In this document: positions 19,885 to 27,608 of the stretch, piece after piece
Position numbering within the stretch: position 1 is the first letter of the stretch
How the letters are laid out: every line of letters starts with the position of its first letter
Translations under genes and position numbers: made by a program
Notes under the pieces: model-generated
Seen by the model: the letters and a program-made list of their open reading frames with translations, nothing else
What the model was told of the DNA's origin: nothing
Database searches by the model: none
From: Selenomonas ruminantium subsp. lactilytica TAM6421
GTDB taxonomy: Bacteria > Bacillota > Negativicutes > Selenomonadales > Selenomonadaceae
Direction of reading: 5' to 3'
Length of the DNA: 64,000 bases
Assembly: GCF_000284095.1 (NCBI RefSeq)
Contig: NC_017068.1
Location: forward strand, 2,542,001 to 2,606,000

Positions 19885-19920
19885 TAGCATTTGCCCTATT
19901 GATTGGCAAATGCTATTTTT
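19885..19920 (+). terminator. Terminator of the toxin-like mRNA, overlapping the antisense promoter
   Basis: A perfect 11-bp stem, TAGCATTTGCC with GGCAAATGCTA, is followed by TTTTT. The antisense promoter elements lie within the same bases. A rightward transcript ending here would be about 240 nt and would cover the whole antisense RNA. Confidence 0.6.
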
Positions 19921-19953
19921 GAATAGACCTTTTTCATGTGGGGAGGAATTATT

Positions 19954-21399
19954 ATGCTGAAAGCTCAGGATTTACAGCTCTATGCCGTGACGGACCGGCG
20001 CTGGCTGCGGGGAACATCCCTGGCCAGTGCAGTGGAACAAGCCCTGCAGGGGGGCGTGACCTGCGTACAGTTGCGGGAAAAAGATCTGCCTTTTGCGGAA
20101 TTTCTGGCCAGCGCACGGGAGATAAAGGCACTATGCCAGCGCCATCATGTTCCTTTCATCGTGGATGATGATCTGGATATTGCGCTGGCCGCAGACGCCG
20201 ATGGCCTGCATATCGGCCAGAAGGACATGCCCGCTGCCGAAGCGCGGAAACTGCTGGGGCCGGATAAGATATTGGGCGTCACGGCCAAAACCGTAGAGCA
20301 GGCCATCGCCGCCTGGCAGGCCGGGGCCGATTATTTGGGTTCGGGAGCCGTCTTTCCCACGGGCACGAAAAAAGATACCATTCCCCTGCCATTGACGGAA
20401 CTCCAAAAGATCACCGCTGCCGTACCCATTCCCGTTGTCGCCATCGGCGGCATAGATGCCGGCAATATCAGCCAACTGGAGGGCACCGGCATTGCCGGCG
20501 TGGCGGTGGTGTCAGGAATCTTTGCACAGGCAGAGATAAAAAAGGCTGCAAGCGATTTACGACAGCTTATTCCCGCCTCCTCCAAGCGCTTCGCACCCAC
20601 CTTCCCCGCAAGGGGAAGGCTGCCCGCTGTCCTCACCATTGCGGGCAGTGATTCCAGCGGCGGGGCAGGAATCCAGGCCGACCTCAAGACCATGCTGGCC
20701 AACGGCGTCTATGGCATGAGTGCCATCACCGCCCTGACCGCCCAGAATACCACCGGCGTAACAGCCGTGGCCAAAACCGAACCGGATATCCTCGCCGCCC
20801 AATTGGACAGCGTGTTCACCGATATCTTCCCGGATGCAGTAAAGACCGGCATGGTCTTTGACAGCGACCTAATTGCAGTCATCGCCGACAAGCTCACGCA
20901 CTACCAAGCCAATAACATCGTCATAGATCCGGTGATGGTCGCCACCAGCGGCGCACGACTATTGAATGAGAATGCCATTTCCGCCCTGCAGGAAAAGCTC
21001 CTGCCCCTGGCCACATTGATCACGCCTAATCTGCTGGAGGCCGAAGTGCTGGCCGATAGAAAAATCCATAGCCACGAGGATATGGTGCAGGCGGCCCAAA
21101 AGCTCTATGACCGATACGGCTGCAATGTCCTCTGCAAAGGCGGTCACCGCCTCCAGGACGCAGATGACCTGCTCTATACCGCCGAAGGTGCGCACTGGCT
21201 GAAAGCGGAGCATATCGACAATCCCAACACGCACGGCACCGGCTGCACCCTGTCTTCTGCTATCGCCAGCCAGCTGGCCAAGGGCGAGACACTTCCCCGC
21301 GCCGTTCAACAGGCCAAAGCCTATATCACAGGCGCCCTCAAGGCCAATCTCAATCTGGGCAAGGGCTCCGGCCCCTTGCACCATGGCTGGAACCTGTAA
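19954..21399 (+). CDS. Bifunctional thiamine phosphate synthase / HMP-P kinase (ThiE-ThiD fusion)
   Basis: 481 residues with two enzymes of thiamine synthesis in one chain. Residues 1-205 are ThiE, which joins HMP-PP to the thiazole phosphate: [48 protein letters not shown] and VVAIGGI. After a linker with GRLPAVL, residues from about 220 are ThiD, the HMP/HMP-P kinase: [30 protein letters not shown] and [16 protein letters not shown]. The ATG at 19954 follows GGGGAGG. No other thi gene or TPP riboswitch is visible upstream. Confidence 0.95.
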   Translation: MLKAQDLQLYAVTDRRWLRGTSLASAVEQALQGGVTCVQLREKDLPFAEFLASAREIKALCQRHHVPFIVDDDLDIALAADADGLHIGQKDMPAAEARKLLGPDKILGVTAKTVEQAIAAWQAGADYLGSGAVFPTGTKKDTIPLPLTELQKITAAVPIPVVAIGGIDAGNISQLEGTGIAGVAVVSGIFAQAEIKKAASDLRQLIPASSKRFAPTFPARGRLPAVLTIAGSDSSGGAGIQADLKTMLANGVYGMSAITALTAQNTTGVTAVAKTEPDILAAQLDSVFTDIFPDAVKTGMVFDSDLIAVIADKLTHYQANNIVIDPVMVATSGARLLNENAISALQEKLLPLATLITPNLLEAEVLADRKIHSHEDMVQAAQKLYDRYGCNVLCKGGHRLQDADDLLYTAEGAHWLKAEHIDNPNTHGTGCTLSSAIASQLAKGETLPRAVQQAKAYITGALKANLNLGKGSGPLHHGWNL

Positions 21400-21461
21400 A
21401 AAGGCAGGCATATTTTCAAATACGACAGATATCTGCAGGTGCCGGCAGTAAGTGCGAAATA

Positions 21462-21499
21462 AAAAACTGCTGCACGCTCAACAACGTGCAGCAGTTTTT
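21462..21499. terminator. Bidirectional terminator between thiED and rsmI
   Basis: A perfect 15-bp stem, AAAAACTGCTGCACG with its complement, surrounds an 8-nt loop with T-runs both ways. It lies between the convergent ThiE-ThiD fusion gene and rsmI operon. Confidence 0.88.
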
Positions 21500-21512
21500 A
21501 TGCCACAATAGT

Positions 21513-22361
21513 TTATTCATCCGTCAGCATGGCCTGATAGATATCGCGGCGGCTGAGGCCTAAGGCCTTGGCCGCTTTTCGCATGGCTTCTTTCTTGTCC
21601 AATCCCTGAGCCATGAAATATTCGCAACAAGCCCTTGGTTCCTGCGGCAGTTCATTTTCGCAGGCCGTCACTTCACCGGTGAAGCCTTCGACGATGATCA
21701 CATACTCGCCCCGCGGCGCATTCTCCTCGTAATGCGCCAGGATCTCCGTCAATGTCCCACGCTGGAATTCCTCGAATTTCTTGGTCAGTTCCCGGCCTAA
21801 GGCCACCCTGCGGTCACCTAAGACGCCATGCATGGCCTTCAATGTGGCTTTCAGGTGATGGGGTGCCTCATAGAAAATCAGCGTATCGGGATAGTGCTGG
21901 ACAGATTCCAGCACTTCCTGCTGCTTCCTGCCGGTCTTGGGCAGGAAACCGATAAAGGTAAAACGGGTGGTATCCAGCCCCGAACAGATCAGTGCCGACA
22001 GGCCCGCATTGGCCCCCGGCAGCGGCGTTACCCGGAAGCCGGCTTCGATGGCCAAACCTGCCAGATGGCTGCCGGGATCGCAGATACCAGGCAGACCAGC
22101 ATCACTGACGCAGACCAAATCATGCCCTTCCCGCATATATTCGATCAGCTCCGGTCCCTTGGTGAGCTTGTTGTGCTCATGGTAGCTGGTGAGCTTCGTA
22201 TGGATGTCAAAATGCGTCAAGAGCTGACGGGTATGCCGGGTATCCTCGGCAGCAATCAGTTCCACTTCCCCCAGCATCCGCACGGCACGATAGGTCATAT
22301 CCTCCAGATTGCCAATAGGAGTGGCACAAAGATAGAGTGTGGGAATCATATTTTCGTTCAT
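21513..22361 (-). CDS. rsmI: 16S rRNA (cytidine1402-2'-O)-methyltransferase
   Basis: A 282-residue tetrapyrrole-methylase-fold enzyme that methylates the ribose of C1402 in 16S rRNA using SAM. Signatures are LYLCATPIGNLEDMTYRAV at the N-terminus, AAEDTRHTRQLLTHF, SDAGLPGICDPG and PLPGANAGLSALICSGL. The ATG at 22361 follows GAGG. It is the last gene of the yaaR-holB-ricT-trmN6-rsmI operon, an arrangement common in Firmicutes. Confidence 0.96.
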   Translation of the reverse strand: MNENMIPTLYLCATPIGNLEDMTYRAVRMLGEVELIAAEDTRHTRQLLTHFDIHTKLTSYHEHNKLTKGPELIEYMREGHDLVCVSDAGLPGICDPGSHLAGLAIEAGFRVTPLPGANAGLSALICSGLDTTRFTFIGFLPKTGRKQQEVLESVQHYPDTLIFYEAPHHLKATLKAMHGVLGDRRVALGRELTKKFEEFQRGTLTEILAHYEENAPRGEYVIIVEGFTGEVTACENELPQEPRACCEYFMAQGLDKKEAMRKAAKALGLSRRDIYQAMLTDE

Positions 22362-22372
22362 AAACGCCTCAT

Positions 22373-23110
22373 TTACATTCCATATATCTTCAAGATCTCA
22401 TCGGTATAGGAATTATCTTCCTTATGCACAATCAAGGGCGGCAATACCTTGAGTCCGCCGGGACTGGCGCCGACTACGGCTTCCAATAGCATCATATTGG
22501 GAGCCTTGCCCTCTTTGGGCTGCACCATCTGCAGGCGCTTGACCTCCATCTGCTGTTCATGCAGGGCAACGATGATCTCGCCCAACCGTTCCGGCAGGTG
22601 CACCATACCGAAATGGCCGCCGAAGCGCAGGGCAAAACGTGCGGCCCTGACCACATCCTTCAACGTAGCCGTGAACTCATGCCGTGCCCGGGCTACGCCC
22701 GAGAGCTTATTGGCCTGCCCCTCACCCACCGGACGATAGGGGGGATTGGCCAGCACGATATCGAAGGATTCTGCCTTGTACAGGTCGCGGATGGCGCGAT
22801 AGTCCCCCTCCTGCACAAAGATCTTCTCCTCCAGCTCATTGAGCCAGACATTGCGGGCGGCCAGCTCCGCCATCACGGGATTCAGCTCGATGGCATCCAC
22901 CCGGGCCACCTCGTCGGCAATAATGAGCGGGATCACCCCGGTGCCGGTACCAAGTTCCAATACCTTCTGGCGGGACTTCAAAGACAAAAAATGAGCCAGC
23001 AGCACGGCATCCAGAGAAAAGCAGAATTCCTGCGTGTTCTGGATGATATGCCGCCCGCTCTTCATCAAGTCGTCCAGCCGTTCATTTGCGCCTAATACGA
23101 CTTCTCTCAT
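22373..23110 (-). CDS. trmN6: tRNA1(Val) A37 N6-methyltransferase family protein
   Basis: A 245-residue SAM-dependent methyltransferase of the TrmN6/YfiC family. It has the SAM-binding loop VLELGTGTGVIPLI and the catalytic NPPY motif in DIVLANPPYRPVGEG, typical of amino-group methylation of adenine. Its start overlaps the end of ricT by four bases (ATGA), indicating translational coupling. The exact tRNA target in this organism is inferred from the family. Confidence 0.9.
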   Translation of the reverse strand: MREVVLGANERLDDLMKSGRHIIQNTQEFCFSLDAVLLAHFLSLKSRQKVLELGTGTGVIPLIIADEVARVDAIELNPVMAELAARNVWLNELEEKIFVQEGDYRAIRDLYKAESFDIVLANPPYRPVGEGQANKLSGVARARHEFTATLKDVVRAARFALRFGGHFGMVHLPERLGEIIVALHEQQMEVKRLQMVQPKEGKAPNMMLLEAVVGASPGGLKVLPPLIVHKEDNSYTDEILKIYGM

Positions 23111-24210
23111 TTTTCGTGGCGCTCCCGATTTTCCCGGCTGCGGCGTTCCCGCTTGTTGTTCTTGCTGCGGTTGTCATGGGATTTATGATGACGCTTTTCC
23201 TTGCCTTCCCGCTTATCGCGCTTATCCCGATGGGGGCGATGATTATCCCGGGAACGGCGTTCCCGCTTCTCATGGCCGCCTTCACGGGAAGACCTGCCCT
23301 CACTGAAGTCCTCGGCGATGATATCCGCCGCGACTTTTTCCTGCTCTTCATAGGCCGCCGTCAGGGTAGCTGCCAGACTGGTCTCTTCCTCATCCTTTTC
23401 GATGACATCCTCCCAGGAAGCCACGATGGTACGGCCGGAATCCAGCAGGATGGTTGCCGAACGACGCTGCTGGTTCAGGGAGATGACCTTGCCTTCCCCT
23501 TCCACGGACACCACCCGGCTGCCCTGGGAAGGCGGCACGACCTTCTTCTGCTGATGGGGGCAGTTGCCGCCACAGTAGCAGTCGTTCTCGTATTTCAGGC
23601 AGCACATGAGGCGGCCGCAGATACCGGAAATCTTCGTGGGATTCAGGGACAGGTTCTGATCCTTGGCCATGCGGATGGACACCGGTTCAAAATCCCCCAG
23701 GAAGGAAGCACAGCACAGGGGCCGGCCGCAGCAGCCGATACCGCCCATGAACTTGGCTTCATCCCGCACGCCGATCTGACGCAATTCAATGCGGGTGCGG
23801 AAGACTGCTGCCAGATCCTTGACCAGTTCACGGAAGTCGATGCGGCCATCTGCGGTAAAGTAGAAGATGATCTTGTTCATATCGAAGGTGTATTCCACCT
23901 CCACCAGCTTCATGGGCAGACCATGGGCTGCAATCTTCTCCTCGCAGATCGCATATGCCTCTTTTTCCTTCTCCTTGTTCTCCGCAATGCGGCGGATATC
24001 GGAATCATTGGCAATGCGATGCACCACCTTCAGCGGCGGTGTGATATTCTCATCCTTTTCCTCCCGGGGGCCGATAACGGTCTCTCCGCATTCCATGCCC
24101 CGAGCGGTCTCCACGATGACTTTGTCGCCCAGCTTGATTTCCAGATTGCCCGGCGCAAAATAATAAATCTTGCCCGCCTTCTTGAAGCGGACACCGATAA
24201 TCGTCTGCAT
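23107..24210 (-). CDS. ricT: RicT (YaaT/PSP1) protein with long basic tail
   Basis: A 367-residue PSP1-domain protein. In Bacillus, RicT joins RicA and RicF in an Fe-S complex that affects RNase Y-dependent RNA maturation. Residues 1-250 match the family: GVRFKKAGKIYYFAPG, GKIDFRELV-type segments, GGIGCCGRPLCCASFLGDF and GRLMCCLKYENDCYC, whose cysteines are the likely cluster ligands. From about residue 300 there is a tail of about 65 residues made almost only of Arg, Lys, His, Asp, Glu, Ser and Asn. Bacillus YaaT is about 275 residues and lacks such a tail. RNA binding by the tail is inference. Confidence 0.9.
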   Translation of the reverse strand: MQTIIGVRFKKAGKIYYFAPGNLEIKLGDKVIVETARGMECGETVIGPREEKDENITPPLKVVHRIANDSDIRRIAENKEKEKEAYAICEEKIAAHGLPMKLVEVEYTFDMNKIIFYFTADGRIDFRELVKDLAAVFRTRIELRQIGVRDEAKFMGGIGCCGRPLCCASFLGDFEPVSIRMAKDQNLSLNPTKISGICGRLMCCLKYENDCYCGGNCPHQQKKVVPPSQGSRVVSVEGEGKVISLNQQRRSATILLDSGRTIVASWEDVIEKDEEETSLAATLTAAYEEQEKVAADIIAEDFSEGRSSREGGHEKRERRSRDNHRPHRDKRDKREGKEKRHHKSHDNRSKNNKRERRSRENRERHEK

Positions 24211-24240
24211 AAAAATCTCCTAATATCTATATTATCTGCC

Positions 24241-25239
24241 TTAATGGCAGTCCTTTAACCGAATGAAAAATCCCTCCAGCTGCAGACGCAAGTTCACATT
24301 GGCCTGCAGGCGATGCTGCAGTTCCCGTGTCTGCTGCACCATGGCAAAAAGCCTTCCCGGGGGAAACCAGGACAGAAGCTGCGTCAGCTGCTCCCGGACA
24401 TCTCCATTGTAGAGGAGCGGACTTGCCCCATCACTGTAGAGCAGCAACATATCCCGCAGAAACATATGGAAGTACATCACCCACTCGGAAAGGCTTTCGC
24501 GGTCCATTTCGCTTTTGGCCGCCGCCTCTGACCATAGCTTCCCCATGGTCATTTGAGGCAATGCCAGCAGAAACTGCAGTGCATTATCCCGCAGCTCCAA
24601 TCCGCCATGCTGACTGAGTTTCAGGGCATGTCCGAGGCTGCCATCAGCCAGCGCCGCCAATTTGCCGGCAATCTCCGCTGACAGATTCCGCTTCTGCAAT
24701 TCCTGCTGCAGTTCTGACGGGGAAAGTGCCCCAAAAGCCAGCGGCATGCAGCGGGATACAATGGTATCCAACAGGCTGCTGCGATCCCGGGCAATCAGGA
24801 TGAAGGTGACCTGCCCTTCCGGCTCTTCCAGCGTTTTCAGCAGGCTGTTGGCCGCAGGCTCGTTCATGGTGTCCGCATCATCGATGAGCACCACCCGCCG
24901 GCCGGCCTGTACGGCAGAGCGGGAAGCTGCCGTCTGCATCTCCCGGATAGCCTCGATGCGGATGATGCGGGTGGATTTTCCCCGCACCTCCGGCAGAAGT
25001 TCATAATAATCCGGATGCGCCCCAGCTGCCATAGCCCGGCAATTTTCACAATGGCCACAGGGTTCTCCCCCATGACCACAGAGGATGGCCGCTGCCAGTA
25101 TCTGCCCCACCAGCTTCTTGCCGATGCCTTCCCTGCCCGTAAAAAGCAGGGCATGGGGAAGGCGCCCCTCAGTAAGGAGCGTCTTCAGTTCCCGTACTTC
25201 ATTTGCATGGCCTGTCAGGGCCGCCCAGCTAACTTCCAA
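24241..25239 (-). CDS. holB: DNA polymerase III subunit delta'
   Basis: A 332-residue AAA+ clamp-loader subunit. The phosphate loop region is LLFTGREGIGKKLVGQ and a zinc-binding cluster is CGHGGEPCGHCENC. IDDADTMNEPAANSLLKTLEEP is the conserved delta'/DnaX segment containing an SRC motif later (TIVSRCMPLAF). It starts with TTG at 25239; no in-frame ATG fits between the preceding stop and the domain. It follows yaaR by 12 bp in the standard holB-ricT context. Confidence 0.94.
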   Translation of the reverse strand: MEVSWAALTGHANEVRELKTLLTEGRLPHALLFTGREGIGKKLVGQILAAAILCGHGGEPCGHCENCRAMAAGAHPDYYELLPEVRGKSTRIIRIEAIREMQTAASRSAVQAGRRVVLIDDADTMNEPAANSLLKTLEEPEGQVTFILIARDRSSLLDTIVSRCMPLAFGALSPSELQQELQKRNLSAEIAGKLAALADGSLGHALKLSQHGGLELRDNALQFLLALPQMTMGKLWSEAAAKSEMDRESLSEWVMYFHMFLRDMLLLYSDGASPLLYNGDVREQLTQLLSWFPPGRLFAMVQQTRELQHRLQANVNLRLQLEGFFIRLKDCH

Positions 25240-25251
25240 ATTCCCTCACCA

Positions 25252-25710
25252 TTACATATAAAGATCTACCAGCATACCCCGGATGGCATCATGACTGGCC
25301 ACGATTGACAGCTGATCGGCCTGGCCCAGACGAATCTTTTCGGCCATTTCCTCCAGCTTCTTGTCAATCCTGCGCACCGTGGTATAAACCTTCTGCCGCC
25401 CCATACGGTCCCACCCCGCCTGGGAGTGCAATTCATACATGCGGTTCACCGCTTCCCCCACAAAGTTCTTGATCAGAGTGCGGTAAGACTTCAGCTCATC
25501 GTAGGTTGGAGTCTTGGAAAGCCTTGCACCCTGCTCATCAATCTGCTTCAGAAGCTTGTCCATCTGTTCCATGGAAAGGCCATCTTCCTGCTCCAGCAGT
25601 TCCCTGCTGAACTCGGTATCCCCGCCTTCCACCCGGTCATCGCGCTCCAATACACGCTTAAAGGTCGTTTCCTGGGTGGTACGGCTATCAACTTTCAACG
25701 GCATATTCAT
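25252..25710 (-). CDS. YaaR family protein (DUF327)
   Basis: About 152 residues, rich in charged helices, matching the YaaR/DUF327 family that precedes holB in many Firmicutes. Visible segments are EGGDTEFSRELLEQE, YDELKSYRTLIKNFVGEAVNRMYEL and a long C-terminal helix. Function is unknown. Several nearby starts (GTG 25713, ATG 25710, ATG 25704) are possible and no clear ribosome site separates them. It is the first gene of the operon. Confidence 0.82.
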   Translation of the reverse strand: MNMPLKVDSRTTQETTFKRVLERDDRVEGGDTEFSRELLEQEDGLSMEQMDKLLKQIDEQGARLSKTPTYDELKSYRTLIKNFVGEAVNRMYELHSQAGWDRMGRQKVYTTVRRIDKKLEEMAEKIRLGQADQLSIVASHDAIRGMLVDLYM

Positions 25711-25783
25711 CACCCGCTTCGCCTAGGATTATTCACACTTTGCTATTATAAATTATAGCGGTTTAAGCCCCAACATGCAACAG

Positions 25784-25809
25784 AAAAAGCCGTCCACAAC
25801 GGACGGCTT
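25784..25809 (-). terminator. Terminator of the small secreted-protein gene
   Basis: AAGCCGTCC pairs perfectly with GGACGGCTT around ACAAC, followed leftward by a T-run. It lies 16 bp downstream of the 110-residue ORF. Confidence 0.85.
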
Positions 25810-25825
25810 GCCAGCAAAATATAGC

Positions 25826-26158
25826 TTAGTGATGGCGATGTTCATGCTTCTCGTAATCAGCCTTCACTTCTTTGACCACACGATCATGACGCTTCTGTTC
25901 ACGCTTCATCTCCTTGTTGAATTCCTTCTCGGAAATCTCACCCTTTTTCTTCTGATATTTCAGCGCGCGGACATTCTGCGTATGTACGCGATCTTCCTCT
26001 TTCAGACGATGGCTGTACTGATTGTGCGTGCCATCCTCATAAGCCGGTTTGATGGCAGCTTCAGCAACAGAAGCATTCACAGCCATACCTGCAATACCAA
26101 AACTCATCATACCGGCCAGAGCCATCGCAACAATTTTTTTACGCTTTCCCATAAACAT
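25826..26158 (-). CDS. Small exported charged protein, unknown family
   Basis: A 110-residue protein with a clear signal peptide: basic MFMGKRKK, then a hydrophobic core and AVNASVAEA as a likely cleavage site near residue 34. The mature part is about 75 residues, very rich in Lys, Glu, Arg and His, probably one long helix. It contains KKKGEISEKEFNKEMKREQ and ends HEHRHH. It may reside in the periplasm, and the His-rich end could bind metal. No family is recognised. It has its own terminator and a good ribosome site (AAGGGG). Confidence 0.7.
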   Translation of the reverse strand: MFMGKRKKIVAMALAGMMSFGIAGMAVNASVAEAAIKPAYEDGTHNQYSHRLKEEDRVHTQNVRALKYQKKKGEISEKEFNKEMKREQKRHDRVVKEVKADYEKHEHRHH

Positions 26159-26255
26159 TCTATCTACCCCTTTGCAATTCTCAACTTATGCGCTTAATAT
26201 ACAGCAGGAATCTGTAATTACCATTAGAAAAAGATTAAAATTTGATTAAAAAATT

Positions 26256-27593
26256 TCAGCTATCCCAAAAACTCCACATGCGCTCAGCCTGGGCCACTTT
26301 CTTCTCCGCCTCCAACTCCTGGGTGATATTGAGATCCTTCTGCCCATAACCGGGCGTAAGATTGATATTGGCGGGCAGCCATTCATCGGAAAACAGCGGT
26401 TTATCCAGCAACAGCGCCCGTACCTGAGTGCGTGCTTTCTGCAGCGACGCCTCATCACCAGCCGACAGCATAAATTCACCGATAACCCGGCCCACCGTCT
26501 GCATGGCCGTTTCCTTCAATGCTCTGGTAGTGGGATCCAGCACCGACAAGCGCAGGATGGGGAAGGTACAGCCTTCGTCTGCCGTAAGCATCAGATCGCT
26601 TTTGACTAGAAAACCAGCTTCACCCAACTTCTCTGCCATGACATGGGCATCCCGGCCCTCAGGCAGCCGGGCCAGGATCAAATGATTTTCCGTAGCCCCG
26701 CAAAGCGTTTTGATGCCGGCCTCCTGCAAACCATGCTCAAAGGCCTGGGCGTTGCGCAGTACCTGCTGGCAATAATTCTTGAAAGCCTCGCTGCCCGCTT
26801 CCAGGAATGTCGTCGCTAAAGCTGCCAACACATTTTTCTTCACCATGGAATGACCGGTATCCAGCACCGTTTTATCCATAAGTTCTGCCAATTTCGCCGT
26901 GGTGAGGATCACCGCACTCTGGGGCCCCCGCAGGGAATCCCCTGTGGGGAAGGTCACCACATCGGCATAGGGAACCGGGCTGGGCGAACATCCCGCCGCC
27001 ACACTGCCGGCATTCTGGCCGATATCCACCCAGAGATATGCGCCCACGCTTTCCGCAATGGCCTTCAATTCCTTATAGTCCAAATGGCGGGGATAATTCA
27101 CCGGCGAATAGATGATCAGCCGCGGCTTCCGCGCCTCAGCCAGCTGCCGTACCCGCTGCAGATCGATCAGTTCCGTATCCGGTTCAATGCTAAAGGAAAT
27201 AAATTCAAAATGAAGATGTTCCCCGCTGCAATGCTCAGACTTCCGTCGATTGAAGGACAGCACCGTATCCCCATCCCGGCAGAGGGCGTGGAAAACCACC
27301 CGGGAGGCCGCCGTAATATCAGAGATGCGCACAATGGCATGTTCCGCCCCAAAGAGCTTCGCCGCCCGCTCCTCAGCAATCTTTTCCAGTCGGATATGGC
27401 TCTGCACCGCATGATGATCCAGATAGCCATTGCCAAAGATACTCCCCTTCAAATAAGCACTGAAAGGCGATACCGCATTGGACGTGGGCAGCAGGGATAA
27501 GGTGAAACGCTGTTTCTGCACCTCCTCCTGCAGCAGTCCATATATTTCCGGATCGAAGGCCGCCAGGCTTTCGGTCAAATTCTGATTCTGCAT
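26256..27593 (-). CDS. SHMT-like protein lacking the PLP lysine (paralogue 2)
   Basis: About 445 residues, sharing with paralogue 1 the starts SFDPE/AFDPE, TLSLLPTSNAVSPF, VLSFNRRKSEHCSGEHL, IIYSPVNYPRHLDYKEL and VGAYLWVDIGQNAGSVAAG. Where SHMT has the PLP-binding THKTLRGPRGG, this has TGDSLRGPQSA, again Asp for Lys. The late LRLSVLDPTTR keeps the Arg that in SHMT binds the amino-acid carboxylate. The ATG at 27593 follows GAGGAGG; an in-frame TTG six bases earlier is less likely. It lies 15 bp downstream of the DASS transporter gene, so the two are likely co-transcribed. The function is unknown. Confidence 0.8.
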   Translation of the reverse strand: MQNQNLTESLAAFDPEIYGLLQEEVQKQRFTLSLLPTSNAVSPFSAYLKGSIFGNGYLDHHAVQSHIRLEKIAEERAAKLFGAEHAIVRISDITAASRVVFHALCRDGDTVLSFNRRKSEHCSGEHLHFEFISFSIEPDTELIDLQRVRQLAEARKPRLIIYSPVNYPRHLDYKELKAIAESVGAYLWVDIGQNAGSVAAGCSPSPVPYADVVTFPTGDSLRGPQSAVILTTAKLAELMDKTVLDTGHSMVKKNVLAALATTFLEAGSEAFKNYCQQVLRNAQAFEHGLQEAGIKTLCGATENHLILARLPEGRDAHVMAEKLGEAGFLVKSDLMLTADEGCTFPILRLSVLDPTTRALKETAMQTVGRVIGEFMLSAGDEASLQKARTQVRALLLDKPLFSDEWLPANINLTPGYGQKDLNITQELEAEKKVAQAERMWSFWDS

Positions 27594-27608
27594 GCTCAAA
27601 CCTCCTCA

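Noticed and set aside
19880-19953. TPP riboswitch upstream of the ThiE-ThiD gene
   Set aside because: No THI-box core motifs were seen. The only structure is the hairpin assigned to the toxin-like transcript.
23086-24258. 390-codon plus-strand ORF opposite ricT
   Set aside because: It is antisense to ricT; its hydrophobic stretches are the complement of the charged tail.
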